DNA of 51,064 bases from the NCBI RefSeq assembly GCF_021647475.1, contig NZ_JAKIUR010000019.1, forward strand, positions 1 through 51,064. Reading direction: 5' to 3'. The DNA is from Lutibacter sp. Its GTDB lineage: Bacteria; Bacteroidota; Bacteroidia; Flavobacteriales; Flavobacteriaceae. A program made the translations under genes and the position numbers. The notes under the pieces were generated by a model that ran no database searches, was not told where the DNA came from, and worked only from the letters and a program-made list of their open reading frames with translations. Numbering within the stretch: the first letter of the stretch is position 1; every line of letters begins with the position of its first letter. Shown in pieces: positions 25,891 to 34,588 of this stretch.

Positions 25891-26445
25891 TTACTTTTTT
25901 ACTCGCTTTTCATTTTGTTTAACAAAGGCTGCCCAACCTGTATAATTTTTTTGAACACCTACTTTTCCGCTGTTATAAAAATGGCAAACTGCTGCAGCTA
26001 GTCCATCGGTTGCATCTAAATTTTTAGGTAATGTTTTTAAATTCACTAAATTTTGCAGCATCTTGGCAACCTGCTCTTTACTCGCATTTCCATTACCTGT
26101 AATTGCCATTTTAATTTTTTTAGGAGAATACTCTGTTATAGGAATTTCACGCAATAATCCAGCCGCCATAGCAACTCCTTGAGCTCTTCCTAGTTTAAGC
26201 ATTGATTGCACATTTTTACCAAAAAAAGGAGCTTCAATAGCAATTTCATCAGGATGATAGGTTTCAATAAGTTGAATTGTTCGTTCAAAAATTAATTTTA
26301 ATTTTATGTAATGATTATCATATTTTTTCAATAACAATTCATCTAAACAAATTAATTCTATTTTTTTATCCACTACTTTTATCAAACCAAAACCCATTAT
26401 TGTAGTTCCGGGATCAATACCTAATATTATTTTTTCTGTGCTCAA
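25891..26445 (-). CDS. ruvC: Holliday junction resolvase RuvC
   Basis: A 184-aa nuclease of normal length. The first catalytic Asp is Asp11 in ILGIDPGTT; a Glu lies in AIEAPFFGKN (near 70), and the last acidic pair is in LDATDGLAAAVCH (near 143-146). It cuts four-way junctions after RuvAB branch migration. It is divergent from the membrane-protein gene with only 25 bases between start codons, so the two promoters must overlap coding DNA or each other. Confidence 0.96.
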   Translation of the reverse strand: MSTEKIILGIDPGTTIMGFGLIKVVDKKIELICLDELLLKKYDNHYIKLKLIFERTIQLIETYHPDEIAIEAPFFGKNVQSMLKLGRAQGVAMAAGLLREIPITEYSPKKIKMAITGNGNASKEQVAKMLQNLVNLKTLPKNLDATDGLAAAVCHFYNSGKVGVQKNYTGWAAFVKQNEKRVKK

Positions 26446-26470
26446 AAAATGGTTTCTTTGTAAAAATCAA

Positions 26471-27433
26471 ATGTACAATATCTTCAATAAATATAAATCA
26501 TCAATACTATTAGTTTTTAAATTAGCTATAGTAATTGCGGCACTATATTTTATTTACAATAAAATGATAGGAAATGGATCTATTTCTATGTTGCAATTAG
26601 TAAATCAATTTCAGATTTTAATAGCTCACAATTTATGGTTGATTTTATTGTTATTACTTTTTACCGATGCTAATTGGTTGTTAGAAATTTTTAAATGGAA
26701 AACATTGGTTTCTGTTGAAAAAAAAATCACATTTTTTGAAGCTTATGAGCAGTGCCTAGGCTCATTAACCGTATCATTAATTACACCGAATAGAATTGGA
26801 GAATACGGTGCAAAAGCACTTTACTTTACTAAAAAATATCGAAAAAAAATAGTTGTTTTAAATTTAATAGGAAATTTATCACAATTAACCATTACGGTTT
26901 TATTCGGGTTATTTGGATTACTGTTTTTGATTTTTAATTACACTTTAGAAATTCCGAAAATTAACCTATTTAAATTTGTGATTTTTATTTTTTCCGCCTC
27001 AAGTTTAATAGTATTGTTAAATAAAACCAGCTTGTCAAATCGAATTAATTCGTATTTTAAAAAACTCTATTATTATATAAATAATATATCAAAAGATATT
27101 ATTTGGTCAACCTTAGCCTTTTCATTAGGAAGATATCTTATTTTCTCTCATCAATTTTATTTTTTATTGTTGTTATTTGGAGTTCAAATTCCATATTTTG
27201 ATGCAATTAGCTTAATTTTTGCGATGTATTTTATCGCCTCCATAATTCCCAGTTTAAGTTTATTTGATTGGGCAGTTAAAGGAAGTATTGCCCTTTGGCT
27301 TTTTAGTTTGGTTCATATTTCTGCACTAACAATAGTTACTGTAACTACTTTTATGTGGGTTCTTAACTTTGCAATCCCTGCAATTTTAGGTAGTATTTTT
27401 GTGCTAAATTTTAAAATTCCTAAAGAAACATGA
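26471..27433 (+). CDS. YbhN/LPG-synthase-like flippase-type membrane protein
   Basis: A 320-aa polytopic membrane protein with about eight hydrophobic segments. The family signature SLITPNRIGEYGAKALYF (about 96-113) is clear. Members of this family (lysylphosphatidylglycerol synthase TM domain, UPF0104) include the flippase part of MprF and are often next to glycosyltransferases. I use the ATG at 26471 because an earlier in-frame ATG at 26438 would overlap ruvC. Its stop overlaps the GT2 start (ATGA), so the two are translationally coupled and probably handle the same lipid or glycolipid. Confidence 0.85.
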   Translation: MYNIFNKYKSSILLVFKLAIVIAALYFIYNKMIGNGSISMLQLVNQFQILIAHNLWLILLLLLFTDANWLLEIFKWKTLVSVEKKITFFEAYEQCLGSLTVSLITPNRIGEYGAKALYFTKKYRKKIVVLNLIGNLSQLTITVLFGLFGLLFLIFNYTLEIPKINLFKFVIFIFSASSLIVLLNKTSLSNRINSYFKKLYYYINNISKDIIWSTLAFSLGRYLIFSHQFYFLLLLFGVQIPYFDAISLIFAMYFIASIIPSLSLFDWAVKGSIALWLFSLVHISALTIVTVTTFMWVLNFAIPAILGSIFVLNFKIPKET

Positions 27434-28557
27434 TCATTTTAGCACTGGTTATATCAAGTTTTTATATCATCTTAATTGGTGCTTTTATTTTAGGTTTTTC
27501 TAAACTACCTGATTTTAATCTATCAAATTTATCACCAAAAATAAAATTCACAATTATTGTTCCTTTTAGAAATGAAACTAATCATTTACCAGTATTACTT
27601 CATTCATTATCAAACCAAACCTATCCTCCTAATTTTTTTGAAATTATTTTAGTGAATGATGATTCTTCTGATGATTTTAAATCCATAATTGATATTTTTA
27701 AAAAGGAAAATTCAGCCTTAAATATTCAAGTTATTAATAACATTCGAGTCTCAAATTCTCCAAAAAAAGATGCTTTAAATACGGCTATTAACAAGGCTCA
27801 ATTTAATTGGATTATTACTACCGATGCTGATTGTAAAGCACCAAATAATTGGCTAACTGCTTTTAATGAATTTATCCAAAAAAACGACACAATATTTATT
27901 GCTGCACCTGTTTTATTTGAAAGACAAAATAGCTTTTTATTTCATTTTCAAAATTTGAACTTTACAAGTTTAATTGGAACCACTATTGGAAGTTTTGGAA
28001 TTAAAAGGCCTTTAATGTGTAATGGAGCAAACTTATGCTATAACAAAGCTGCTTTTTTAAAAGTAAAAGGTTTTGAAGGAAATACAAAAATTGCCAGTGG
28101 AGATGACGTTTTTTTGTTAGAAAAAATGATTATACACTTTCCTAATAAAGTTCATTATTTAAAAAGTAACGCTAGTTTAGTTCTTACAAAAACACTAACA
28201 AATTGGAGTGATTTTATCCATCAACAAATCCGGTGGACTTCTAAAGCTACTTCGTACAAAAATACTTTTTCAAAGTTGGTTGGAATTATTGTTCTGTTCG
28301 AAAATTTACTGCTAGTTTTAGTATTGATTTCAGCAATTTTCAAACCTACATTATGGTACTTATTTTTTTTCATTTTTATTTTTAAACTCTTAATTGACAG
28401 CTTTTTAATATTAAAAACTACACTTTATTTTAAAAATAAACTCAGCATCTCTCATTTAATTATTTCAAGCTTATTCTATCCTTTCTTTATAATTTTTATA
28501 GGAATTATATCACTCTTTAAAACCTATAAATGGAAAGGCAGAGTATTTAAAAAATAA
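27430..28557 (+). CDS. Glycosyltransferase family 2, membrane-bound
   Basis: A 375-aa protein. It has an N-terminal membrane segment (1-21), a GT-A domain starting TIIVPFRNE (about 39-47), the nucleotide-sugar Asp pair VNDDSSDD (about 75-82), the DxD-like TTDADCKAP (about 133-141), the acceptor/base region GDDVFLLEK (about 219-227) and the QIRWTSKA motif (QxxRW, about 263-270). Two or three C-terminal membrane segments follow. This is the layout of processive or polyprenyl/diacylglycerol GT2 enzymes. It is coupled to the YbhN-like gene by an ATGA overlap. The product cannot be named. Confidence 0.88.
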   Translation: MIILALVISSFYIILIGAFILGFSKLPDFNLSNLSPKIKFTIIVPFRNETNHLPVLLHSLSNQTYPPNFFEIILVNDDSSDDFKSIIDIFKKENSALNIQVINNIRVSNSPKKDALNTAINKAQFNWIITTDADCKAPNNWLTAFNEFIQKNDTIFIAAPVLFERQNSFLFHFQNLNFTSLIGTTIGSFGIKRPLMCNGANLCYNKAAFLKVKGFEGNTKIASGDDVFLLEKMIIHFPNKVHYLKSNASLVLTKTLTNWSDFIHQQIRWTSKATSYKNTFSKLVGIIVLFENLLLVLVLISAIFKPTLWYLFFFIFIFKLLIDSFLILKTTLYFKNKLSISHLIISSLFYPFFIIFIGIISLFKTYKWKGRVFKK

Positions 28558-28695
28558 TTAATTTTTTGCAGAAAACAGTACGGAAACAATTTCATCGGCA
28601 TGCATCCATAAATAAACAATAATAAATAAGGCTACTACCAATAAAATGCCTCGTTTATAGTTTGGTTTTTTACGATTTTTAAATCTTTGTACCAT
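28558..28695 (-). CDS. 45-aa membrane protein downstream of mnmD
   Basis: A short reading frame: basic N-terminus (MVQRFKNRKKPNYKRG), one membrane segment (about 17-31, ILLVVALFIIVYLWM) and a short tail. It begins 18 bases after the mnmD stop on the same strand and fills the gap up to the convergent GT2 gene exactly, the stop codons being adjacent. Positive-inside layout and coding-like codon choice support a real gene. No family is recognised. Confidence 0.7.
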   Translation of the reverse strand: MVQRFKNRKKPNYKRGILLVVALFIIVYLWMHADEIVSVLFSAKN

Positions 28696-28713
28696 AATTT
28701 TTTAAATTTAAAT

Positions 28714-29373
28714 TTATTTGATAGCTCGTAACATTTCTCTTTTTCCTAGAGGGCCAGGTAATCTTTCAACTGTAAATCCAACGGATTGCATTGCCCTTCT
28801 AACGCTACCTTTAGCACTGTAAGTTACTAAAATTCCGTTTAATTTTAATGCATTATACATTTTTTTAAAAATAGTTTCAGTCCATAATTCTGGTTGAACT
28901 TGAGCTCCAAAAGCATCAAAATAAATTAAATTAAATATATTTTTATCTGTTATTTCTTCAAAACGTTGCTTTCTTTTGGTTAACTTAAAATTAGGTGAAA
29001 TGGTTTGCTTTTCATTCCATTTATATTGGTGCATATCAGAAAATACTTTTTCATGTTTTTTTGCATTTAATACATCAACATAATTCATTTTATCCAATTC
29101 GTTTTTTGTAACAGGATATGCTTCAACTCCAACATAATCAATATATAAACCTCTTTTTTGTGCTTCTAAAAAAGTAATAAAAGCATTTAAACCTGTACCA
29201 AAACCAATTTCAAGAATACTTATTTCAATTGATTTTAATTGTAACAATCCTTGTTTTATAAAAACATGTTTTGCTTCTTGAATTGCACCATTTTTAGAAT
29301 GATATTGCTCATCCCAATCCAGTAATTGAATGGTTGTAGAACCATCTTTAGTAAGTATTATTTTTCTTTTCAT
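28714..29373 (-). CDS. mnmD: tRNA mnm5s2U34 methyltransferase MnmD
   Basis: A 219-aa stand-alone methyltransferase matching the N-terminal half of E. coli MnmC. Visible are DGSTTIQLLDWDEQYHSKNG (substrate end, about 10-29), the SAM motif ILEIGFGTGLNA (about 55-66), YVGVEAYP, and the catalytic-region Asp in IYFDAFGAQVQPELWT (about 150-165). The end KGSVRRAMQSVGF and RLPGPLGKREM is typical. It methylates the wobble uridine side chain of tRNAs; the oxidase half (MnmC1) is not fused here, as is usual in this phylum. The 45-aa membrane protein follows in the same unit. Confidence 0.92.
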   Translation of the reverse strand: MKRKIILTKDGSTTIQLLDWDEQYHSKNGAIQEAKHVFIKQGLLQLKSIEISILEIGFGTGLNAFITFLEAQKRGLYIDYVGVEAYPVTKNELDKMNYVDVLNAKKHEKVFSDMHQYKWNEKQTISPNFKLTKRKQRFEEITDKNIFNLIYFDAFGAQVQPELWTETIFKKMYNALKLNGILVTYSAKGSVRRAMQSVGFTVERLPGPLGKREMLRAIK

Positions 29374-29606
29374 TTATTCACAAACTATAAACCAATCTTA
29401 AACAAATATCAATATTTTAAATGAGTTTAAAAAACCAACAACTAATCATAAATTTATCAATCTATTTTTATTATTATTTAAAACAAAATCTATAATATAT
29501 GTTAATAATGTATTTTTTTTTGAAATGTATTCATTATAAATCTAATTTTACCCTTTATTTATAATAATTAAACATTTACGAATTAAAATAATACCTAAAA
29601 AATAAG

Positions 29607-29614
29607 TAAATTTG
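29607..29614 (+). promoter_or_regulatory. -7 box of the BCAT gene
   Basis: TAAATTTG matches TAnnTTTG, 23 bases before the start codon. The rest of the 264-bp divergent gap is AT-rich and shows no gene or clear hairpin. Confidence 0.5.
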
Positions 29615-29637
29615 TATGAACCAAATTCTGCAAAACC

Positions 29638-30690
29638 ATGACACTTCATATAGAAAAAGCAACTACTTCTAAAATTTCAAAAGTTGATTTCAGCAATCTT
29701 TCATTTGGTCATTTCTTTACCGATCATATGTTTGAATGTGATTTTAAAAATGGAAAATGGCAAACACCAAAAATTGTTCCATACGCACCGCTAACACTTG
29801 ATCCTTCGGCAAAAGTATTTCATTACGGACAAGCCGTTTTTGAAGGGATGAAAGCCTATAAAGATGATAATGATGAAATTTGGATGTTTAGACCTGATCA
29901 AAACCAAAAACGTATTAATATTTCAGCAGAACGATTAGGAATGCCTGCTTTTCCTAAAGATTTATTTTTTGATGGATTAAATAATTTATTGAAATTAGAT
30001 AGCGAGTGGATTAAAAAAGGAGAAGGTAATTCATTATACATTCGTCCTTTTATTATTGCAACAGAAAGTTGCGTTTCTGCTTCAATTTCTGATGCTTATA
30101 AATTTATGATTATATGTTCTCCTGTTCAATCCTATTATTCAGGTGAAGTTAGAGTAGTTATTGAAGATAAATTTAGCCGTTCTGCAAATGGTGGAGTTGG
30201 TTATGCTAAAGCTGCCGGTAATTATGCTGGTTCATTTTATCCTACAAAATTAGCCCGAGAAAAAGGATTTCAACAAGTTATTTGGACAGATTCTTGTACA
30301 CACGAATATTTGGAAGAAGCTGGTGTAATGAACGTGTTTTTTAGAATTAATGACACGCTAATTACAGCACCAACAAGTGATCGTATTTTGGATGGTATTA
30401 CCCGAAAAAGTATTATACAGCTTTGTAAACACGAAGAAATAAACATTGAAGTTAGAAAAGTAACCGTTACCGAAGTTGTAAAAGCCGCTCGTAAAGGTGA
30501 ATTATTGGAAATGTTTGGTGCTGGTACTGCAGCTGTTGTTAGTCCAATTTTAGGATTTTCTCATCACGATGAAAGTTTTGAATTACCTAAAATTGAAAAC
30601 AGTTATGCAACATTTATAAAAAAACGCATAACAGATATTCAACAAAACAAAGCTGAAGATATTTTTGGATGGACTTATAAAGTTAAATAA
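29638..30690 (+). CDS. ilvE: Branched-chain amino acid aminotransferase
   Basis: A 350-aa PLP enzyme of fold type IV, BCAT group II size. The PLP lysine is in GVGYAKAAGNYAGS (near 191), with HYGQAVFEGMKAY (about 62-74), the DSCTHEYLEEAGVMNVFF block (about 219-236) with the Glu that contacts the pyridine N, and the GAGTAAVVSP phosphate site. It exchanges amino groups between Val/Leu/Ile and 2-oxoglutarate. Single-gene unit with its own -7 box and a strong terminator. Confidence 0.95.
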   Translation: MTLHIEKATTSKISKVDFSNLSFGHFFTDHMFECDFKNGKWQTPKIVPYAPLTLDPSAKVFHYGQAVFEGMKAYKDDNDEIWMFRPDQNQKRINISAERLGMPAFPKDLFFDGLNNLLKLDSEWIKKGEGNSLYIRPFIIATESCVSASISDAYKFMIICSPVQSYYSGEVRVVIEDKFSRSANGGVGYAKAAGNYAGSFYPTKLAREKGFQQVIWTDSCTHEYLEEAGVMNVFFRINDTLITAPTSDRILDGITRKSIIQLCKHEEINIEVRKVTVTEVVKAARKGELLEMFGAGTAAVVSPILGFSHHDESFELPKIENSYATFIKKRITDIQQNKAEDIFGWTYKVK

Positions 30691-30740
30691 TTTTTAACAA
30701 GAAATTTTTGAATTCCCCCGTTCAAAATTATAAATTAGTA

Positions 30741-30785
30741 ATGCCAAAACAATTAAAAAAATTAGATTGTTTTGGCATATTTTTT
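30741..30785 (+). terminator. Terminator of the BCAT gene
   Basis: A perfect 13-bp stem, ATGCCAAAACAAT / ATTGTTTTGGCAT, with a 12-base loop and a T-run. Confidence 0.88.
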
Positions 30786-30813
30786 GGAACTAAAATATAT
30801 AAATATATAACTT

Positions 30814-31809
30814 ATGACAACGCTGGAAAAAGCAACTAAAAATATTCGAAATAAAGGTTTTTTAGATATTGAAATCGATAAAAATATTAATTATGTAGCA
30901 GAAATTAATAGACTTAGAAAAGAAAAAAATGCTATTATTTTAGCTCATTATTATCAAGAAAGTGAAATTCAGGATATTGCTGATTTTGTTGGCGATAGTT
31001 TAGCTTTAGCACAAGAAGCCGCTAAAACCAATGCAGCTATTATTGTTTTTGCAGGTGTTCATTTTATGGCTGAAACTGCTAAAATTCTGAATCCAACTAA
31101 AAAGGTTTTACTTCCCGATTTAAATGCAGGTTGTTCTTTGGCAGATTCTTGTCCACCTGCTGATTTTGCAGCTTTTAAAAAGCAACATCCAAATCATTTG
31201 GTAGTTTCTTATGTTAATACTTCAGCAGAAATTAAAGCATTAACCGATATTGTTTGTACCTCATCAAATGCTGAAAAAATAATTAATTCAATCCCTAAAA
31301 AACAACCTATTATTTTTGCTCCTGATAAAAATTTAGGAAGCTGGATAATTAAAAAAACAGGAAGAGATTTATTACTTTGGGATGGTGCTTGTATGGTTCA
31401 CGAAGCTTTTTCCATTGAAAAAATATTGAATTTATACGCTGAAAATCCTGATGCTGAAATAATTGCACATCCTGAATCTCAAGCTCATTTACTGAAAGTC
31501 GCTAAATATGTAGGTTCTACTTCCGGACTTTTAAAATACGTTCAAACAAGTAAAGCTAAAAAATTTATTGTAGCTACCGAAGTTGGTATTTTACATAAAA
31601 TGAGACAAGCTGTACCTAATAAAATTTTAATTCCTGCTCCTGTTGATGATGATAATTGTAATTGTAGCGAATGCTTTTACATGAAAATGAACACTCTAAA
31701 AAAACTTTATCTTTGCTTAAAATATGAATTACCATTTGTAGAAGTTGATACTGAGCTTAGCAAAAAAGCACTACTACCAATTCAACGAATGCTTGAACTT
31801 TCAAAATAA
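30814..31809 (+). CDS. nadA: Quinolinate synthase NadA
   Basis: A 331-aa [4Fe-4S] enzyme that condenses iminoaspartate with dihydroxyacetone phosphate to quinolinate. Seen are AHYYQESEIQDIADFVGDS (about 44-62), FAGVHFMAETAKILNP (about 83-98), the cluster cysteines in AGCSLADSCP (about 108), WDGACMVHE (about 196) and the C-terminal CNCSECFYM (about 286-296), and the substrate motif AHPES. It lies 12 bases upstream of nadB, so the two enzymes that pass iminoaspartate are made together. Confidence 0.95.
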   Translation: MTTLEKATKNIRNKGFLDIEIDKNINYVAEINRLRKEKNAIILAHYYQESEIQDIADFVGDSLALAQEAAKTNAAIIVFAGVHFMAETAKILNPTKKVLLPDLNAGCSLADSCPPADFAAFKKQHPNHLVVSYVNTSAEIKALTDIVCTSSNAEKIINSIPKKQPIIFAPDKNLGSWIIKKTGRDLLLWDGACMVHEAFSIEKILNLYAENPDAEIIAHPESQAHLLKVAKYVGSTSGLLKYVQTSKAKKFIVATEVGILHKMRQAVPNKILIPAPVDDDNCNCSECFYMKMNTLKKLYLCLKYELPFVEVDTELSKKALLPIQRMLELSK

Positions 31810-31821
31810 TCTTTATTGATA

Positions 31822-33438
31822 ATGATTGCAGACAAAAATATTTATAAAACTGATTTTTTAATAATTGGTTCTGGTGTTGCTGGTTTAACTTTTGCTTTAA
31901 AAACAGGTACTCATTTTAAAAACTCCCAAATTACTATTGTAACCAAAAACAAAAAAAACGAATGTAATACCAAATATGCTCAAGGTGGCGTAGCCACTGT
32001 TTGGAATAAAACTGTAGATACCTTTAATCAACATATTGAAGATACTTTAATTGCAGGAGACGGAATTTGCGATGAAGATATTGTAAAAATGGTAATTGAA
32101 GAAGCTCCAGATAGGTTACAAGAATTAATTGATTGGGGTACAAAATTTGATAAAAATAAGGAAGGTAATTATGCTTTGGGAAGAGAAGGTGGACATTCAC
32201 AAAATCGTATTTTACATCATAAAGATATTACGGGTGCAGAAATTGAAAGAGCTTTATTAGCACAAGTAAAAAACACTAAAAATATTGAGTTTTTAGATTT
32301 TCATTTTGCAATAGATTTAATTACTGAACATCAAATCACTAAAAAACTAATCACTAGAAAAGAAAAAATCACTTGCTATGGAGCTTATGTTTTAGATGAA
32401 AAAATGAATAAAGTAAAAACATTTTCCTCCAAAGTAACATTGTTAGCTTCTGGAGGAAACGGACAAGTTTATAGTACCACAACAAACCCAGTAATTGCAA
32501 CTGGTGATGGAATTGCTATGGCATATAGAGCAAAAGCAGAGATTTCAGAAGTTGAATTTATTCAGTTTCATCCAACTGCATTATATAATCCTGGCGAATA
32601 TCCGGCTTTTTTAATTTCTGAAGCTGTACGTGGGGATGGTGCTATTTTACGAAATTTTAATGGCGAAATATTTATGCATCATTATGATGACAGGCTTGAT
32701 TTGGCTCCTCGTGATATTGTAGCGAGAGCCATTGATAGCGAAATGAAAAAAAGTGGAGCAACTAATGTGTTTTTAGATTGTACTCATTTAAATTATGACG
32801 CATTTAAAAAACATTTTCCAAACATTACCGAAAAATGTTTGAGTTTAGGAGTTGATGTTAGAACAGATTATATTCCTGTGATTCCAGCACAACATTATAT
32901 TTGTGGAGGAGTAAATGTTAACAAAAAAGCTAAAACTTCTATTAAAAATTTATATGCTAGTGGCGAGGTAACAAGAACTGGTTTACACGGAGGTAATAGA
33001 TTAGCTTCTAATTCATTATTAGAAGGCTTAGTATTTTCACATAATGCCTTTTTAAATTTAACAAAACGATTTCATAAAATTAAATTTCACAAAAATGTTC
33101 CTATCTGGAATGACAGTGGTGTTGTGAAAAACATGGAGAAAATATTAATTACCCATGATAGAAATGAAGTGAAAACAATTATGAGTAATTATGTTGGTAT
33201 TGTTCGTTCTAACGAACGATTAAAAAGAGCTGAAAGAAGATTACGGAATTTATATGAAGATAACAAACGCTTATATGATCACTCAGAACTTTCTGTAGAT
33301 TTATGCGAATTACGAAACTTAATTACTACAGCTTATTTAATTACACAATTTTCTAAAAAAAGAAAAGAAAATAGAGGCGGATTTTATAATGTTGATTTGT
33401 CTCGTCCTGAAATAGCATTACACAAAAAATTAGTGTAA
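31822..33438 (+). CDS. nadB: L-aspartate oxidase NadB
   Basis: A 538-aa flavoprotein of the succinate dehydrogenase/fumarate reductase family. FAD motif LIIGSGVAGLTFAL (about 12-25), active-site blocks KYAQGGVATVW, GREGGHSQNRILHHKDITG (about 113-131), EFIQFHPTALY, RDIVARAID and the C-terminal SGEVTRTGLHGGNRLASNSL. I use the ATG at 31822; the in-frame TTG two codons earlier adds nothing. It makes iminoaspartate for NadA. A truncated IS3 element begins directly at its stop codon, so any terminator has been lost. Confidence 0.95.
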   Translation: MIADKNIYKTDFLIIGSGVAGLTFALKTGTHFKNSQITIVTKNKKNECNTKYAQGGVATVWNKTVDTFNQHIEDTLIAGDGICDEDIVKMVIEEAPDRLQELIDWGTKFDKNKEGNYALGREGGHSQNRILHHKDITGAEIERALLAQVKNTKNIEFLDFHFAIDLITEHQITKKLITRKEKITCYGAYVLDEKMNKVKTFSSKVTLLASGGNGQVYSTTTNPVIATGDGIAMAYRAKAEISEVEFIQFHPTALYNPGEYPAFLISEAVRGDGAILRNFNGEIFMHHYDDRLDLAPRDIVARAIDSEMKKSGATNVFLDCTHLNYDAFKKHFPNITEKCLSLGVDVRTDYIPVIPAQHYICGGVNVNKKAKTSIKNLYASGEVTRTGLHGGNRLASNSLLEGLVFSHNAFLNLTKRFHKIKFHKNVPIWNDSGVVKNMEKILITHDRNEVKTIMSNYVGIVRSNERLKRAERRLRNLYEDNKRLYDHSELSVDLCELRNLITTAYLITQFSKKRKENRGGFYNVDLSRPEIALHKKLV

Positions 33439-33455
33439 TGAAAACAATTTAGATA

Positions 33456-33661
33456 AAACGGACTCAAAAAGATTACAGTTTAAGTTTAAAACTTCAAATA
33501 GTTCAATTAATAGAACAAGGGAACTTATCCACAACAGGGGCTCAGCGAGTATGGTATTCAGGCAAGGAGTACTATTATAAATTGGCTTAGAAAATATGGT
33601 AACTTTGATTGGGAAAATCAAACACCATCAAATATGGAAAAAACACCTGAACAAAAGTTAT
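33456..33661 (+). pseudogene. IS3 orfA remnant, frameshifted
   Basis: Reads KRTQKDYSLSLKLQIVQLIE, then EQGNLSTTGAQRV in one frame, and continues YGIQARSTIINWLRKYGNFD and ENQTPSNMEKTPEQKLL in another, so bases were lost or gained near 33546. This is the helix-turn-helix part of an IS3 OrfA. No start codon is preserved in frame, and the C-terminal half is missing at the MITE junction. Confidence 0.85.
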
Positions 33662-33663
33662 TA

Positions 33664-33833
33664 ACCTGAGTTCGATATAAGGATTTAGTTGTTCAAAACG
33701 CTATTCTCGATACAATTTTCTATTGAAAATTACTCGAATTGACGTGTTTTGTTTGCAAATTACGTCAGATTGAGTGAAATTCTGAAAGAATTTTGTATCG
33801 AAATCAAGTAATTTGCTTACATCTAACTCAGGT
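33664..33833. mobile_element. MITE, family A (170 bp), TA target site
   Basis: Terminal inverted repeats ACCTGAGTTCGATATAAG (left) and, at the right as reverse complement, ACCTGAGTTAGATGTAAG agree at 15 or 16 of 18 positions. A TA dinucleotide flanks each side (33662-33663, 33834-33835), as for IS630/Tc1-mariner-type elements. There is no coding frame. The interior holds TTCTCGATACAATTTT...TCGAATTGACG followed by a diverged inverted copy of it; the same core occurs in the family B element at 45084-45264. Confidence 0.75.
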
Positions 33834-33835
33834 TA

Positions 33836-34531
33836 CAAGAAGAATTAGAATTTCTTGGCATTGGGAGAAATAAATTATTTAAAATTTTAAAAGCCAATCA
33901 TATGTTGATTAAACCTAAGCGAAGTTATCATATAACCCCCAATTCACATCACAGATTCCGAAAGCATAAAAACCGTATAGAGTATTTAGAAATTGTTTGT
34001 CCAGAACAAGTTTGGGTTGCTGATATAACTTATGTGGGACATCGTAATAATCCAATGTATTTAGCCTTGATAACCGATGCTTATTCCAAGAAAATTAAGG
34101 GATATAATAGTTTAGAAACAACAGGAAGTCTTAAAGCTCTAAAAATGGCAATTAAAAATCGAAATTATCCAAATCAAGAATTGATTCATCACTCAGACAA
34201 AGGATTACAATACTGTTCAAATAAGTATCAAAAAGTAATCTATAAAAATAACATCAAATGTAGTATGACAGAATCATATGGTCCATACCTGAATGCTGTA
34301 GCTGAACGTATCAATGGTATACTTAAACAAGAGTTTTTATTTAATACTCTAAATTTAGATTTAAAAACAATGAAAATATTGGTAAAACAAAGTGTTAAAA
34401 TTTGCAACCAAAATAGACCGCATTGGTATTGTAATATGCTTACTCCAAACCAAATGCATCAACAAAAAAACATAAAAATTAAAACCTATAAAACTAAAAA
34501 TCTCCGAGAGTTGCAACTCTCGGAGATTTAA
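33836..34531 (+). pseudogene. IS3 orfB (DDE transposase), N-terminally truncated
   Basis: The open frame runs from the MITE edge to the stop at 34531 (231 codons), against about 280-300 in intact relatives. It starts QEELEFLGIGRNKLFKILKA and continues through SYHITPNSHHRFRKHKN. The integrase core keeps WVADITYV (first Asp), IHHSDKGLQYCS (second Asp) and NAVAERINGILKQEF (Glu), so the catalytic triad is intact although the protein lacks its N-terminus and the OrfA partner. An internal ATG at 33902 could give 209 residues. The last codons form a long palindrome. Confidence 0.9.
34498..34529. repeat. 32-bp perfect palindrome at the end of orfB
   Basis: AAATCTCCGAGAGTTG followed directly by its exact reverse complement. 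It encodes the last residues of the transposase (NLRELQLSE) and ends next to the stop codon. It could act as a terminator for the element, as a block to read-through from outside, or as a binding site. Confidence 0.85.
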
Positions 34532-34588
34532 AACTATCTTTGTATAAACTTGTAACAGTTATTTAGGACATCACATTGGTTAAGGATT

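Larger units (their letters stand above)
33439..34570 (+). mobile_element. Degenerate IS3-family insertion sequence
   Basis: Remains of an IS3-type element with orfA and orfB in the usual order, both broken. The right end is recognisable: read from the minus strand it begins TGTCCTAAATAACTGTTACA (34570-34551), with the TG start usual for the family. No matching left end is found by the nadB stop, so the left end is lost. orfA has a frameshift near 33546, a 170-bp MITE sits at 33664-33833, and the DNA between the orfA middle and the orfB N-terminal third is missing. The element cannot move by itself. Confidence 0.88.

Noticed and set aside
33430..33621. Minus-strand frame after nadB
   Set aside because: It reads antisense through the orfA remnant; orfA similarity on the plus strand explains the DNA.
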